DNA of 51,578 nt from Amycolatopsis coloradensis (GTDB taxonomy: Bacteria > Actinomycetota > Actinomycetes > Mycobacteriales > Pseudonocardiaceae). The notes under the pieces were generated by a model, which searched no databases, was not told the origin of the DNA, and saw only the letters and a list, made by a program, of their open reading frames with translations. The stretch's first letter is position 1; each line of letters starts with the position of its first letter. Location: NCBI RefSeq assembly GCF_037997115.1, contig NZ_CP150484.1:1445863-1497440 (forward strand), in the 5' to 3' direction. The translations under genes and the position numbers were made by a program. This document shows positions 16,820 through 26,708 of this stretch, piece by piece.

Positions 16820-17242
16820 GTGGATCAGGTCCTAGGGCAAGTTCTCCGCAACGCTGTTTGGGAACGCCTCGACATGCTCTCCGATCTCGCGACCAGGGCC
16901 GACGCGCAGTCGCTCGTCTCGGTAGCCCGCTCGGAGCTCCCCCGCCTGACCGAAGGCTGGCGCGCGATGCTCCAGGCGCACGAGCCCGACGAGCGCGGGG
17001 ACTGCCCCACCTGCTCGACCCGCTGGCACAAGTGCAAGGCCCCCTGCTCGGTATGGCAGGTCGCGCACGAGCACCTGGTCGCCGGTGGCCTCGCCCCCCA
17101 GCAGACCGCGGCCACCCAGGACCACCGGCGCGAAAGCCGCCGCCGTGTCCCGGGGCAGAGCAGGGTCAGCGCGGCTGAAACGACCGGCAGGCACGCGCTG
17201 GTCACCCCGCGCCGTCCCGCCATCGGCGGCGTGCACGCTTAG
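16820..17242 (+). CDS. Small protein with zinc-ribbon-like Cys/His cluster
   Basis: A 140-residue protein starting with GTG at 16820. The first 80 residues contain a helical region and then CPTCSTRWHKCKAPCSVWQ, four cysteines and a histidine that could bind zinc. The C-terminal 50 residues are basic and of low complexity, probably disordered. It directly follows the preceding small gene. Function unknown; a nucleic-acid or protein adaptor linked to the XRE-TPR regulator is a guess. Confidence 0.7.
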   Translation: MDQVLGQVLRNAVWERLDMLSDLATRADAQSLVSVARSELPRLTEGWRAMLQAHEPDERGDCPTCSTRWHKCKAPCSVWQVAHEHLVAGGLAPQQTAATQDHRRESRRRVPGQSRVSAAETTGRHALVTPRRPAIGGVHA

Positions 17243-17428
17243 AAGAATCTTGAGAAAACACAGCTTGAAAGCCGGGCGAGTGAACGGCGGTCCGAGCGCC
17301 CCCTCGGCAACCACGCCACGATCTCGCCTCCGCCGGCAGTGGTTCGCGCGTACCCCCGAACGCGACGAGCCGCTCTCGGTAATCACTCCGGTCCCCACCG
17401 CGATTAATCGAAAATTATCGGCAGAACA

Positions 17429-17457
17429 CCTAGCGAAGGCAGTAATCGGTCGCTAGG
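17429..17457 (+). terminator. Hairpin CCTAGCGA/TCGCTAGG
   Basis: Perfect 8-bp arms (17429-17436 and 17450-17457) with a 13-nt loop, about 190 bp downstream of the zinc-ribbon-like gene. It may end that transcript or be an operator. Confidence 0.4.
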
Positions 17458-17516
17458 TTGATGATCACAAACGCAGCGCGATACCTGCCCCGGAGCGCGC
17501 TGCCATCCCCCGAACC

Positions 17517-17568
17517 CCGCGGGCCGGTGCCGTTGCACTCCCCTCCCCCGACCGGCACCGGTCCGCGG
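17517..17568 (-). terminator. Strong hairpin 3' of the MFS gene
   Basis: A 16-bp stem, CCGCGGGCCGGTGCCG (17517-17532) with CGGCACCGGTCCGCGG (17553-17568), paired throughout with one G-U wobble, loop 20 nt. It lies 12 bp after the MFS stop codon, fitting a factor-independent type terminator without a T tract. Confidence 0.65.
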
Positions 17569-17579
17569 TCTCCAACGTT

Positions 17580-20205
<2,626 letters not shown>

Positions 20206-20277
20206 CTATGCCTTCACTCGACCGGGGGGAACCCTGTCGGCACGATAAAGTCGCAGATCAGCGAAGGAGGAGCCCGA

Positions 20278-20922
20278 GTGTCCGACATCCAGGCCGCGAA
20301 ACCCCAAGCGGAGACCACTCCGCTCCGGCGGCAGCCCGTCCAGCAGCGCAGCGCCAAGCGGGTGGAGCAGATGCTCGACGCCAGCGCCCAGCTGATCGAC
20401 GAACTCGGTTACGACGCATTGACGACCACGCTGATCGCGAAGCGCGCCGGCGTGGCCGTCGGTTCGCTGTACCAGTTCTTCCCCGACAAGCGGGCCGTGG
20501 TGCAGGCGCTGACGCAGCGGAACCTCGAACGGTTCGTCGCCTCGGTGTCGGAAACCCTGAACGATCTCGCGCCCGAACACTGGTGGGACGTCGTGGACTC
20601 GATCCTCGACATCTACCTAGCGATGCACCGGGAGGTTCCCGGCTTCTCGAAGGTCCACTTCGGTGACGTCGTGGACCGGCAGCTCCTCGACGAGACCCGC
20701 GACAACAACGCCGTCATCGTCGACGCGCTCACCGACGTGCTTTCGGCGCGGATCCAGTCGCCGCCGGACGACATCCGGTTCGCGCTGACGATCGCGAACG
20801 AGACGGCCGACGCTTTGCTGAAGCTGGCCTTCCGGCGGGACCCGCGAGGGGATGAGCGGATCGTGGCGGAGGCGAAGTCGGTGGTGAAGGGATATTTGGC
20901 GAGCAAGTTCGGGGAGGCCTGA
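20278..20922 (+). CDS. TetR family transcriptional regulator
   Basis: A 214-residue repressor. The N-terminal helix-turn-helix spans about residues 28-74 (TTTLIAKRAGVAVGSLYQFF); the rest is a helical ligand-binding domain. GTG at 20278 is preceded by GGAGG at 20266-20270 with 7-nt spacing; the longer open frame starting at 19975 lies antisense to the beta-glucosidase and is not real. Divergent placement suggests it controls the beta-glucosidase/MFS operon, which is unusual because such operons usually use LacI-type repressors. No clear operator palindrome was found in the intergenic DNA. Confidence 0.9.
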   Translation: MSDIQAAKPQAETTPLRRQPVQQRSAKRVEQMLDASAQLIDELGYDALTTTLIAKRAGVAVGSLYQFFPDKRAVVQALTQRNLERFVASVSETLNDLAPEHWWDVVDSILDIYLAMHREVPGFSKVHFGDVVDRQLLDETRDNNAVIVDALTDVLSARIQSPPDDIRFALTIANETADALLKLAFRRDPRGDERIVAEAKSVVKGYLASKFGEA

Positions 20923-20975
20923 GGTCTCTTCGCTCGCCGGCTCCCGCTGGGCGCTAGCTCGCGTCCGCCGAGGTT

Positions 20976-21097
20976 CCCAATGTCGCATTTGAGTCGCTGA
21001 GCGTCCCTGATGCGACATTGGGGACGCTCAACTCGGCCCACCTGGTGCCGAAGGACGCTTTCCCCGCGTCCGATGCGGCGAAGGACGCCTTCAGCCC
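20976..21097. repeat. Intergenic hairpin repeat, copy 2 (composite)
   Basis: CCCAATGTCGCAT (20976-20988) pairs perfectly with ATGCGACATTGGG (21010-21022). GAGCGTCCC (20999-21007) can instead pair with GGGACGCTC (21021-21029), so two hairpins exclude each other. A GAAGGACGCTTTCCCCGCG...GATGCGGCGAAGGACGCC unit follows, ending in TTCAGCCC as in the other copies. Confidence 0.75.
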
Positions 21098-21304
21098 ACT
21101 TCTGTCCACTATGGACGCCCGGCGGTGCTGCCGGACGCCACGACGGCCCCCTCTGAGACGCTCAACGTCCACAAGGAGGCCTTCGCGTTACCGGTGGATC
21201 CCCCATTGCTCCATTCGTGTCCACCGATGCCCGATCCCCGACCCCACCAGTCACACAACCCCCAGGAACCACGCCCACACAGCCCCTGACCTGGGCTTAC
21301 CCGG

Positions 21305-21347
21305 TTATCCACATAACCTGTCCACACCCACCCACAGTTGTGGACAA
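21305..21347. other. Cluster of DnaA-box-like sequences
   Basis: TTATCCACA (21305-21313), CTGTCCACA (21318-21326) and, on the minus strand, TTGTCCACA (21339-21347) lie within 43 bp. The first and third are perfect DnaA boxes by the general and the actinobacterial consensus. The first lies in a GGTTAT/ATAACC inverted repeat and the third in CCACA/TGTGG. No dnaA or dnaN is nearby. Confidence 0.6.
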
Positions 21348-21450
21348 CCTCGTCCCTCACCCCTCGGATCCGCCGTCCCCGACACCCCCTCCCGATACGC
21401 TGGTGCGGGGCGCGCCCCCCAGGGATGGGTGGGGGGTGGGGTCGCGCGGG

Positions 21451-22635
21451 TCAGCCGAAGTTTTGGGATTCGCCTCGGTAGGTGGGGACGGTCCGGTCGA
21501 CGCGGTCGCCGACGACGACGTGGTAGTGCGTAAAGCGTTCGGCGAGTTCGCCCGCCTTCGCGTGGCGCAGCCAGACGCGGTCGCCGAGCCGCAGGTGGCG
21601 GGCGGCCTCACCGGAGACGGGGGTCTGGACTTCGCCGGCGCCTTCGAATCCGAGTAGCGAGAGACCTTCGGGCAGGTAAGGCGTCGGGAGCCGCGAAGAC
21701 TCGGCGGGGCCCGAAGCGATGTAGCCGCCGGAGAAGAGCGTCGCGACCTTCGGCGCCGGGCGGCGGACAACGGGAAGCGCGAACATCGCGGCCGGGCGCG
21801 GCGAGAAATGCGCGTAGCCGTCGAAGAGGGTCGGCCCGATCAGGCCCGAACCCGCCGCGATCTCGGTGACGGCCGCTTCGGCGCCGGTCGATTCGACGCT
21901 GCCGCTGCCACCGCCGTTGACGAATTCCAGGTCGGCCAAGGCCCGCACCGCGCGGACCGCGGCCGCGCGGCGTTTCGCGATTTCCACAATCGACTTCCGC
22001 TGCATCCAGCCGACGAGCGAGTTCTTGACGCCGCCACCCGCCGCGTCGCCGAGCCCGGCGATCTGACCTTCGTACGCCATCATCCCGACGAGCCGGAAAC
22101 CCTTGCGGGACAAGATGGTCCGCGCGAGATCCGCGGCCTGCCTCGGACTGAAGACCGGCGAGCGCCGGGTGCCGACGTGCACCCCTGGCAGCGGCCGCCA
22201 CGATGCGTCGAGCTCCAGGCAGACGCGGATTTCGGGATGCCCCTGCCCCAGCGCGGCATCGACCAGGTCGAGATGTTCGGGCGAGTCGACCATGATCGAG
22301 ATCGCCGCCCTGGCCCGGTCGTTCGCCGCCAGCCGGCGGAGCGCGCCGTGGTCGGCGGTCGGGTACGCCACCACGATGTCCTCGGACGTCCCCTGCTCGA
22401 CATGCCAGACGGCTTCGGCGAGCGAGTAGCACATGAGGCCTTCGAAACCGGGCCGCGCGAGGACCCGTTCGAGCAGATACCGGCAGCGCACGGACTTGCT
22501 GACCACGCGGATCGGTTTGCCGCCTGCCCGCCGCAGCAGGTCGGCGCCGTTCGCGTCGAACGCATCCAAGTCGACAACCGCGAACGGAGGATCCAGGTCC
22601 TTCGTCGCCAAGTCGTACACCGTCGCACTGGTCAC
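21451..22635 (-). CDS. PLP-dependent amino acid deaminase/aldolase (alanine racemase N-terminal fold)
   Basis: A 394-residue fold-type III PLP enzyme. The lysine that binds PLP is probably Lys47 in PIRVVSKSVRC; the barrel runs to about residue 290 and a small C-terminal domain (LRLGDRVWLRHAKAGELAERF) follows, as in D-threonine aldolase and D-serine dehydratase. It would act on beta-hydroxy D-amino acids; the exact reaction is not certain. The gene is divergent from the lactone oxidase with about 100 bp between, a pairing I recall from other actinomycetes. Confidence 0.82.
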   Translation of the reverse strand: MTSATVYDLATKDLDPPFAVVDLDAFDANGADLLRRAGGKPIRVVSKSVRCRYLLERVLARPGFEGLMCYSLAEAVWHVEQGTSEDIVVAYPTADHGALRRLAANDRARAAISIMVDSPEHLDLVDAALGQGHPEIRVCLELDASWRPLPGVHVGTRRSPVFSPRQAADLARTILSRKGFRLVGMMAYEGQIAGLGDAAGGGVKNSLVGWMQRKSIVEIAKRRAAAVRAVRALADLEFVNGGGSGSVESTGAEAAVTEIAAGSGLIGPTLFDGYAHFSPRPAAMFALPVVRRPAPKVATLFSGGYIASGPAESSRLPTPYLPEGLSLLGFEGAGEVQTPVSGEAARHLRLGDRVWLRHAKAGELAERFTHYHVVVGDRVDRTVPTYRGESQNFG

Positions 22636-22738
22636 CCGAACTAAGGTACGACAGAAGGGCTTGAAACGCGAATACTATTCACTTACTGTTTCGGCACTCG
22701 GACATCTCAAGGGCAGCAGCTCACGAAACGGGTGGCTC

Positions 22739-24043
22739 ATGACACGGTGGAACAACTGGGCCGGCACCGCGTCGGCGTCGCCGCTGCGCGTGCATCGGCC
22801 GCGGGACACGGCCGCGATCGCCGAGGCGATCGGCCGGTCCGCCGCGGACGGACGGCGCCTGCGCCCGCTGGGCAGCGGTCACTCCTTCACCGCGATCGCC
22901 GCGGCGGATTCCGACGCCATGGACCTGACCGGCTGGACGGGCATCGCGTCGGCCGACGTCGCGAAAGGCCTGGTCACGGTCCGTTCCGGCACCACGCTCA
23001 AGCAGCTCAACGCCGAACTCGACGCGCTGGGCCTGGCGATGACCAACCTCGGCGACATCGACGCGCAGACCGTCGCCGGCGCGATCTCCACCGGCACCCA
23101 CGGCACCGGCGCCCGGCTCGGCGGCATCGCCACCCAGATCGCCGCGCTCGAACTCGTCCTCGCCGACGGCAGCGTGGTCACCTGTTCGACGGACGAGCGC
23201 CCCGATCTTTTCGCGGCGTCGAGGGTCGGGCTCGGCGCGCTCGGCGTCATCAGCACGGTCACCCTGCAGTGTGAATCTTCGTTCCTGCTCTCCGCCCAGG
23301 AGCGGCCGGAACCGCTCGAAGAGGTCCTCGAAGGCTTCGACCGGTTCGCCGACGAGAACGACCACTTCGAGTTCTACTGGTTCCCCTACGGCAAGAACGC
23401 CCTGGTCAAGCGCAACAACCGGCTTCCGGCGGACAGCGAACGCCGTCCGCTTACCAAGCTGAAGGAATTCGTCGACTACGAGGTCACGGAGAACATCGCG
23501 TTCGGCGGCCTGTGCCGTCTCGGCCGCGCGGTGCCGAAACTCGTGCAGCCGCTCGGCCGGTTCGCCTCGAACATCCTCTCCGCCCGCGAGTACAGCGACA
23601 CGTCGCATCGCGTCTTCGTGACCCACCGCGGCGTGCGGTTCGTCGAGTCGGAGTTCGCGATCCCCCGCGAAGCGCTGCATGACGTCTTCTCCGAGCTCCG
23701 CGCGTTCGTCCCGAAGCTGGAGAACCCGGTCGCGTTCCCGGTCGAGGTGCGCGTCGCCGCCGCGGACGACATCTGGCTTTCGACCGCGAACGGCCGCGAC
23801 TCCGCCTACATCGCGATCCACCAGTTCGTCGGCATGCCCTACCGCGAGTACTTCGCCGGATTCGCGTCGATCGTCGGCGAGGTCGGCGGCCGCCCGCACT
23901 GGGGCAAGATGCACGACCTCGACGCCGCCACACTGCGCTCGCGGTACCCGCGCTTCGACGACTTCCTGCGGGTCCGCAAGGAGGTGGACCCGGCCGGGGT
24001 CTTCACGAACACGTACCTCGACCGGGTCCTCGGCACCGCTTAA
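22739..24043 (+). CDS. D-arabinono-1,4-lactone oxidase-like FAD oxidase
   Basis: A 434-residue flavoenzyme of the aldonolactone oxidase family. Residues 20-190 form the FAD-binding PCMH domain (RPLGSGHSFTAIA, then DAQTVAGAISTGTHGTGARL, the stretch next to the flavin) and the rest is the ALO C-terminal domain, ending with HWGKMHDLD and FDDFLRVRKEVDPAGVFTN. It oxidises a sugar lactone or alditol with O2. ATG at 22739 is chosen because homology begins there (MTRWNNWAGTASASPL); the frame stays open upstream over the divergent gene. Its TAA shares the bases TTAA with the stop of the convergent PRPP synthetase-like gene. Confidence 0.9.
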   Translation: MTRWNNWAGTASASPLRVHRPRDTAAIAEAIGRSAADGRRLRPLGSGHSFTAIAAADSDAMDLTGWTGIASADVAKGLVTVRSGTTLKQLNAELDALGLAMTNLGDIDAQTVAGAISTGTHGTGARLGGIATQIAALELVLADGSVVTCSTDERPDLFAASRVGLGALGVISTVTLQCESSFLLSAQERPEPLEEVLEGFDRFADENDHFEFYWFPYGKNALVKRNNRLPADSERRPLTKLKEFVDYEVTENIAFGGLCRLGRAVPKLVQPLGRFASNILSAREYSDTSHRVFVTHRGVRFVESEFAIPREALHDVFSELRAFVPKLENPVAFPVEVRVAAADDIWLSTANGRDSAYIAIHQFVGMPYREYFAGFASIVGEVGGRPHWGKMHDLDAATLRSRYPRFDDFLRVRKEVDPAGVFTNTYLDRVLGTA

Positions 24044-24987
24044 GCCGTTTCGAACAAGGCGCTGACCGACTCGCCGTTGTGGATCCTCCGCATCGCCTCC
24101 GCCAGCGCGGGCGCGATCGACAGGACTCGCAGCTTCGGGCTCTGCTCCTCCGGCGGGATCGGCACCGTGTTCGTGCAGACGACCTCCAGCACGTCGGGCT
24201 GGCTGCCGATCCGTTCGAGCGCGCCGCTGGAGAAAAGGCCGTGCGTGCAGGCGACTCGGATCGAGCGCGGCTTCAGCTCGCGCAGTTTGGTGAGCAGCTC
24301 GATCACCGTGCTGCCCTTGGCGATCTCGTCGTCGAGGACGATCACGTCGCGGCCAGTGATCTCGCCGATCACCGAGCTGATCTCGACCCTGTCGTCGGCG
24401 AAGCGCTGCTTCGCGCCGGCGGCGACCTGAACGCCGAGCAGCCGGGCGAAATGCGCGGCCTCCTTGGCGTTGCCGAGATCCGGCGAAACGACGGTGGTCG
24501 CGGAGAGGTCGTACTGGCGGAAGTGCTTCGCCAGCTCCTGCAACGCGTGCAGGTGATCGACCGGAACGCTGAAGAAGCCGTGCACCTGCGGCGAATGCAG
24601 CGTCATCGCGAGAACCCGGTCGGCGCCGGCGGTCGCCATCAGGTCGGCGACGAGACGGCCGCCGATCGAGATCCGCGGCGCGTCCTTCTTGTCCGAGCGG
24701 GCGTACGAGTAGTGCGGCATGACGACGGTGATCCGCTTGGCCGACGCGCCCCGCGCGGCGTCCAGCATCAGCAGCAGTTCGACGAGATGTTCCTGCACCG
24801 GCCGCACCAGCGGCTGGATCAGGAAGACGTCGCGCTCGCGGCAATTCGCTTCGAGCTGGACTTCGAGACAGTCGTTGGCGAATCGCTGCACCTTCACAGG
24901 ATGCAGGGGAACGCCGAGATGGGCGCAGATCTCTTCGGCGAGCTCGGGATGTGCGCTGCCGCTGAAGACCGCGATGTCCTCGCGCAA
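24040..24987 (-). CDS. Ribose-phosphate pyrophosphokinase-like protein
   Basis: A 315-residue protein of PRPP synthetase length. IAVFSGSAHPELAEEI opens the N-terminal half, and SYARSDKKDAPRISIGGRLV and the PRPP-loop DVIVLDDEIAKGSTVIELL are visible. The PRPP loop differs from the classical DDxxxTGGT, so this is probably a divergent paralogue rather than the housekeeping enzyme. The start is taken as TTG 24987, preceded by GGAG; a GTG at 25026 in the same frame would add 13 residues. It is the last gene of a three-gene operon and converges on the lactone oxidase. Confidence 0.82.
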   Translation of the reverse strand: MREDIAVFSGSAHPELAEEICAHLGVPLHPVKVQRFANDCLEVQLEANCRERDVFLIQPLVRPVQEHLVELLLMLDAARGASAKRITVVMPHYSYARSDKKDAPRISIGGRLVADLMATAGADRVLAMTLHSPQVHGFFSVPVDHLHALQELAKHFRQYDLSATTVVSPDLGNAKEAAHFARLLGVQVAAGAKQRFADDRVEISSVIGEITGRDVIVLDDEIAKGSTVIELLTKLRELKPRSIRVACTHGLFSSGALERIGSQPDVLEVVCTNTVPIPPEEQSPKLRVLSIAPALAEAMRRIHNGESVSALFETA

Positions 24988-25037
24988 GGACCTACTCCGT
25001 TCAGTCAAAAGACGGATTACGTCCACACACTAAGGTT

Positions 25038-25688
25038 TCACAGAGCGGAAAAGGCCTGAGAGATAGCAGTATCACCCGAGATCGCTTCGAGAACGCGGCC
25101 CGCCGTCGACGGGGCGTCGAGCAGCGCGACGAGAATCGCGGCGACGTCCTGCCGGGGAATGGGCCCGCGTCCGGTGGATTCGGCGATCAGGACCTTGCCG
25201 GTGCCCTCGTCGTCGGTGAGCTGGCCCGGTCGAAGGATCGTCCAGTCGAGATCGCGGGCGCGCAGATCGTCTTCGGCCGCTTTCTTCGCCTTGAGGTAGA
25301 TCCGGAAATCGTCCGGGACGTCCGCGGTCTCCCATTTGTCCGCACCCATGGAGCCGACCTGGACATGCCGCCGGACGCCCGCCCGCTCGGAGGCTGCCGC
25401 GAAGAGTTCCGCGGCCGCTCTGTCCACAGTGTCCTTGCGGGCGGTGCCGCTGCCCGGCCCGGCGCCCGCCGCGAAGACGGCGGCGTCGGCACCGTCGAGC
25501 ATCTTGGCGACGGCGTCCACATCGGACTTTTCCAGATCGAGGACGACCGCCTCGGCGCCTGCCGCCTCGAGATCGGCGATGTGGCCGGGGTTGCGCACGA
25601 TCCCCACCGCCTGATCACCGCGTGCGGAGAGCAGTTTCTCCAGTTTCAGCGCGATCTGTCCGTGTCCACCCGCAATGACTACTCGCAT
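25038..25688 (-). CDS. NAD(P)-binding atypical SDR family protein
   Basis: A 216-residue Rossmann protein: VVIAGGHGQIALKLEKLL is the dinucleotide motif (GxxGxxx), followed by VGIVRNPGHIADLEAAGAE, the NADP ribose-phosphate recognition loop, and YLKAKKAAEDDLRARDLDW with ILRPGQLTDD. It belongs with NmrA-like/atypical SDR (YwnB/YhfK) proteins, which often sense redox state or reduce small carbonyls; no classical YxxxK dyad is evident. The ATG at 25688 lies 19 bp after the preceding gene. Function unknown. Confidence 0.85.
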   Translation of the reverse strand: MRVVIAGGHGQIALKLEKLLSARGDQAVGIVRNPGHIADLEAAGAEAVVLDLEKSDVDAVAKMLDGADAAVFAAGAGPGSGTARKDTVDRAAAELFAAASERAGVRRHVQVGSMGADKWETADVPDDFRIYLKAKKAAEDDLRARDLDWTILRPGQLTDDEGTGKVLIAESTGRGPIPRQDVAAILVALLDAPSTAGRVLEAISGDTAISQAFSAL

Positions 25689-25707
25689 GGACCCGACCGT
25701 AGCGCGT

Positions 25708-26358
25708 TCAGTCCACTTCGGCAGGGAGCTCGGTCTCGCGCAGCAGCTGGTCGTAGACGATCTCGTTGACCAGGCGCGAGACCGGGTCCTCGTCGAGGAT
25801 CATGCGCTCGCCGTGGCCCTCGAGGTCGAGGTCGGCGACCGCGTTGGGGTCGGCGGTGACGATGCCGAGCCCGTAGGCGCGGGCACGCGGCAGGCAGTTG
25901 CCGACGTAGTCTTCCGTCAGTACGGCAGGCGATGGGAGAACCATCGCGGCCTCGCCGTAACGTGCGAACGGAACCGCGGAGGCCATCGCGGTGCGCCAGT
26001 GCCGGGCGACCGCGAGGACGCCGATGATCTCGGCGGCCGGCGCGGGTGCGGTCGCGGCCAGCTCTGGCCATGTCCAGGTGTCGACGGTGGCGCGATCGAT
26101 GACGGGACCCATGCCCATCGCGATGCGCTCGGCGTGCACGTCGGTACGGAGCCGGGCGACCACGCAGATCTTGCGGCCGAGCACGGTGGTCTCCGGCAAG
26201 ACGATGCCGTTCCAGCCGAGCAGGGCCGCCGCCTTGCGCGAAAGCTCCCCGACGCTCGCGGGCAGTTCGATCGGCGGCACCACCCGGCTCGGCAGTGACC
26301 GGCTGCGCTTCGCGCCACCGGCGACCGTCGAGCTCTCCATGTTCGGTGTAGCCGCCAC
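25708..26358 (-). CDS. Conserved hypothetical protein
   Basis: A 216-residue soluble protein, no recognised domain. It has a mixed alpha/beta look, with regions VGELSRKAAALLGWNGIVLP, KICVVARLRTDVHAERIAMG and LVNEIVYDQLLRETELPAEV. GTG at 26358 is chosen because AAGGAGG (reverse complement of 26365-26371) lies 6 nt upstream; the internal ATG at 26340 is less well served. It heads a three-gene operon with the NAD(P)-binding protein and the PRPP-like enzyme. A DosR-box-like palindrome lies about 170 bp upstream. Confidence 0.7.
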   Translation of the reverse strand: MAATPNMESSTVAGGAKRSRSLPSRVVPPIELPASVGELSRKAAALLGWNGIVLPETTVLGRKICVVARLRTDVHAERIAMGMGPVIDRATVDTWTWPELAATAPAPAAEIIGVLAVARHWRTAMASAVPFARYGEAAMVLPSPAVLTEDYVGNCLPRARAYGLGIVTADPNAVADLDLEGHGERMILDEDPVSRLVNEIVYDQLLRETELPAEVD

Positions 26359-26708
26359 GTTCCGCCTCCTTCGAACCTGGTTTCCCTAGGGCTCTTCATC
26401 CCGTGCCACCTCGGTGGAAGCGGCACATGATCTGTCTAACAGGGCGGGGAGGCGACGGCGCCGGACAACGGGAGTGGCTGCGATCGGCGGCGCCTTGTCA
26501 TCGGTGACCGGTCGGTAGGCGGTCATCGGACTTCAGTCCGACGTGCCGCCAACCGAGTGAGGGAGAGGTAAGTGGTGTCACCCGGCGTCTCCGAACGGTC
26601 ACGAGTACGGACTGATCGCCACCGAACATCGGCGCGGCAAGGGAAGTAAAACGTTAGGCCATTCAGCCCAGTGAATACTCATTCCACTTTGGACCTTCGC
26701 AGGTCAGG
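26359..26708. other. Noncoding upstream region of the hypothetical operon
   Basis: About 350 bp with no gene. It carries the ribosome-binding site of the upstream operon's first gene, a DosR-like palindrome (26526-26541) and, near 26660, an isolated TTCAGCCCA as in the intergenic repeats but without the hairpin. The kinase gene ends at its right side, so only the left gene uses it as a promoter. Confidence 0.6.
26526..26541. promoter_or_regulatory. DosR/DevR-box-like palindrome
   Basis: TCGGACTTCAGTCCGA: perfect 7-bp arms around TC. The core GGACT-nn-AGTCC matches the DosR (DevR) response-regulator box GGGACTnnAGTCCC of mycobacteria except for the flanking base and the WW centre. It lies about 170 bp upstream of the hypothetical gene's start. 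Confidence 0.4.

Larger units (their letters stand above)
17243..17579. other. Noncoding convergent gap with two hairpins
   Basis: About 340 bp between convergent gene ends, locally less GC-rich near 17400-17460 (ATTAATCGAAAATTATCGG). It holds two inverted repeats, listed separately, that probably terminate transcription from each side. No gene is supported. Confidence 0.6.
20923..21450. other. Long noncoding convergent region
   Basis: About 530 bp between convergent gene ends with no gene. From left to right it holds a hairpin repeat of the TTCAGCCC family (20976-21097), a GTCCAnnnTGGAC palindrome (21104-21116) and a cluster of three DnaA-box-like sequences (21305-21347). The right part is C-rich and of low complexity. 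Confidence 0.7.

Noticed and set aside
21305..21347. Calling the DnaA-box cluster the chromosomal origin
   Set aside because: Actinobacterial origins have many more boxes and lie by dnaA-dnaN, neither of which is here.
22721..24844. A 707-codon minus-strand open frame spanning two genes
   Set aside because: It overlaps the lactone oxidase and PRPP-like genes in the wrong frame and has the composition of a shadow frame.
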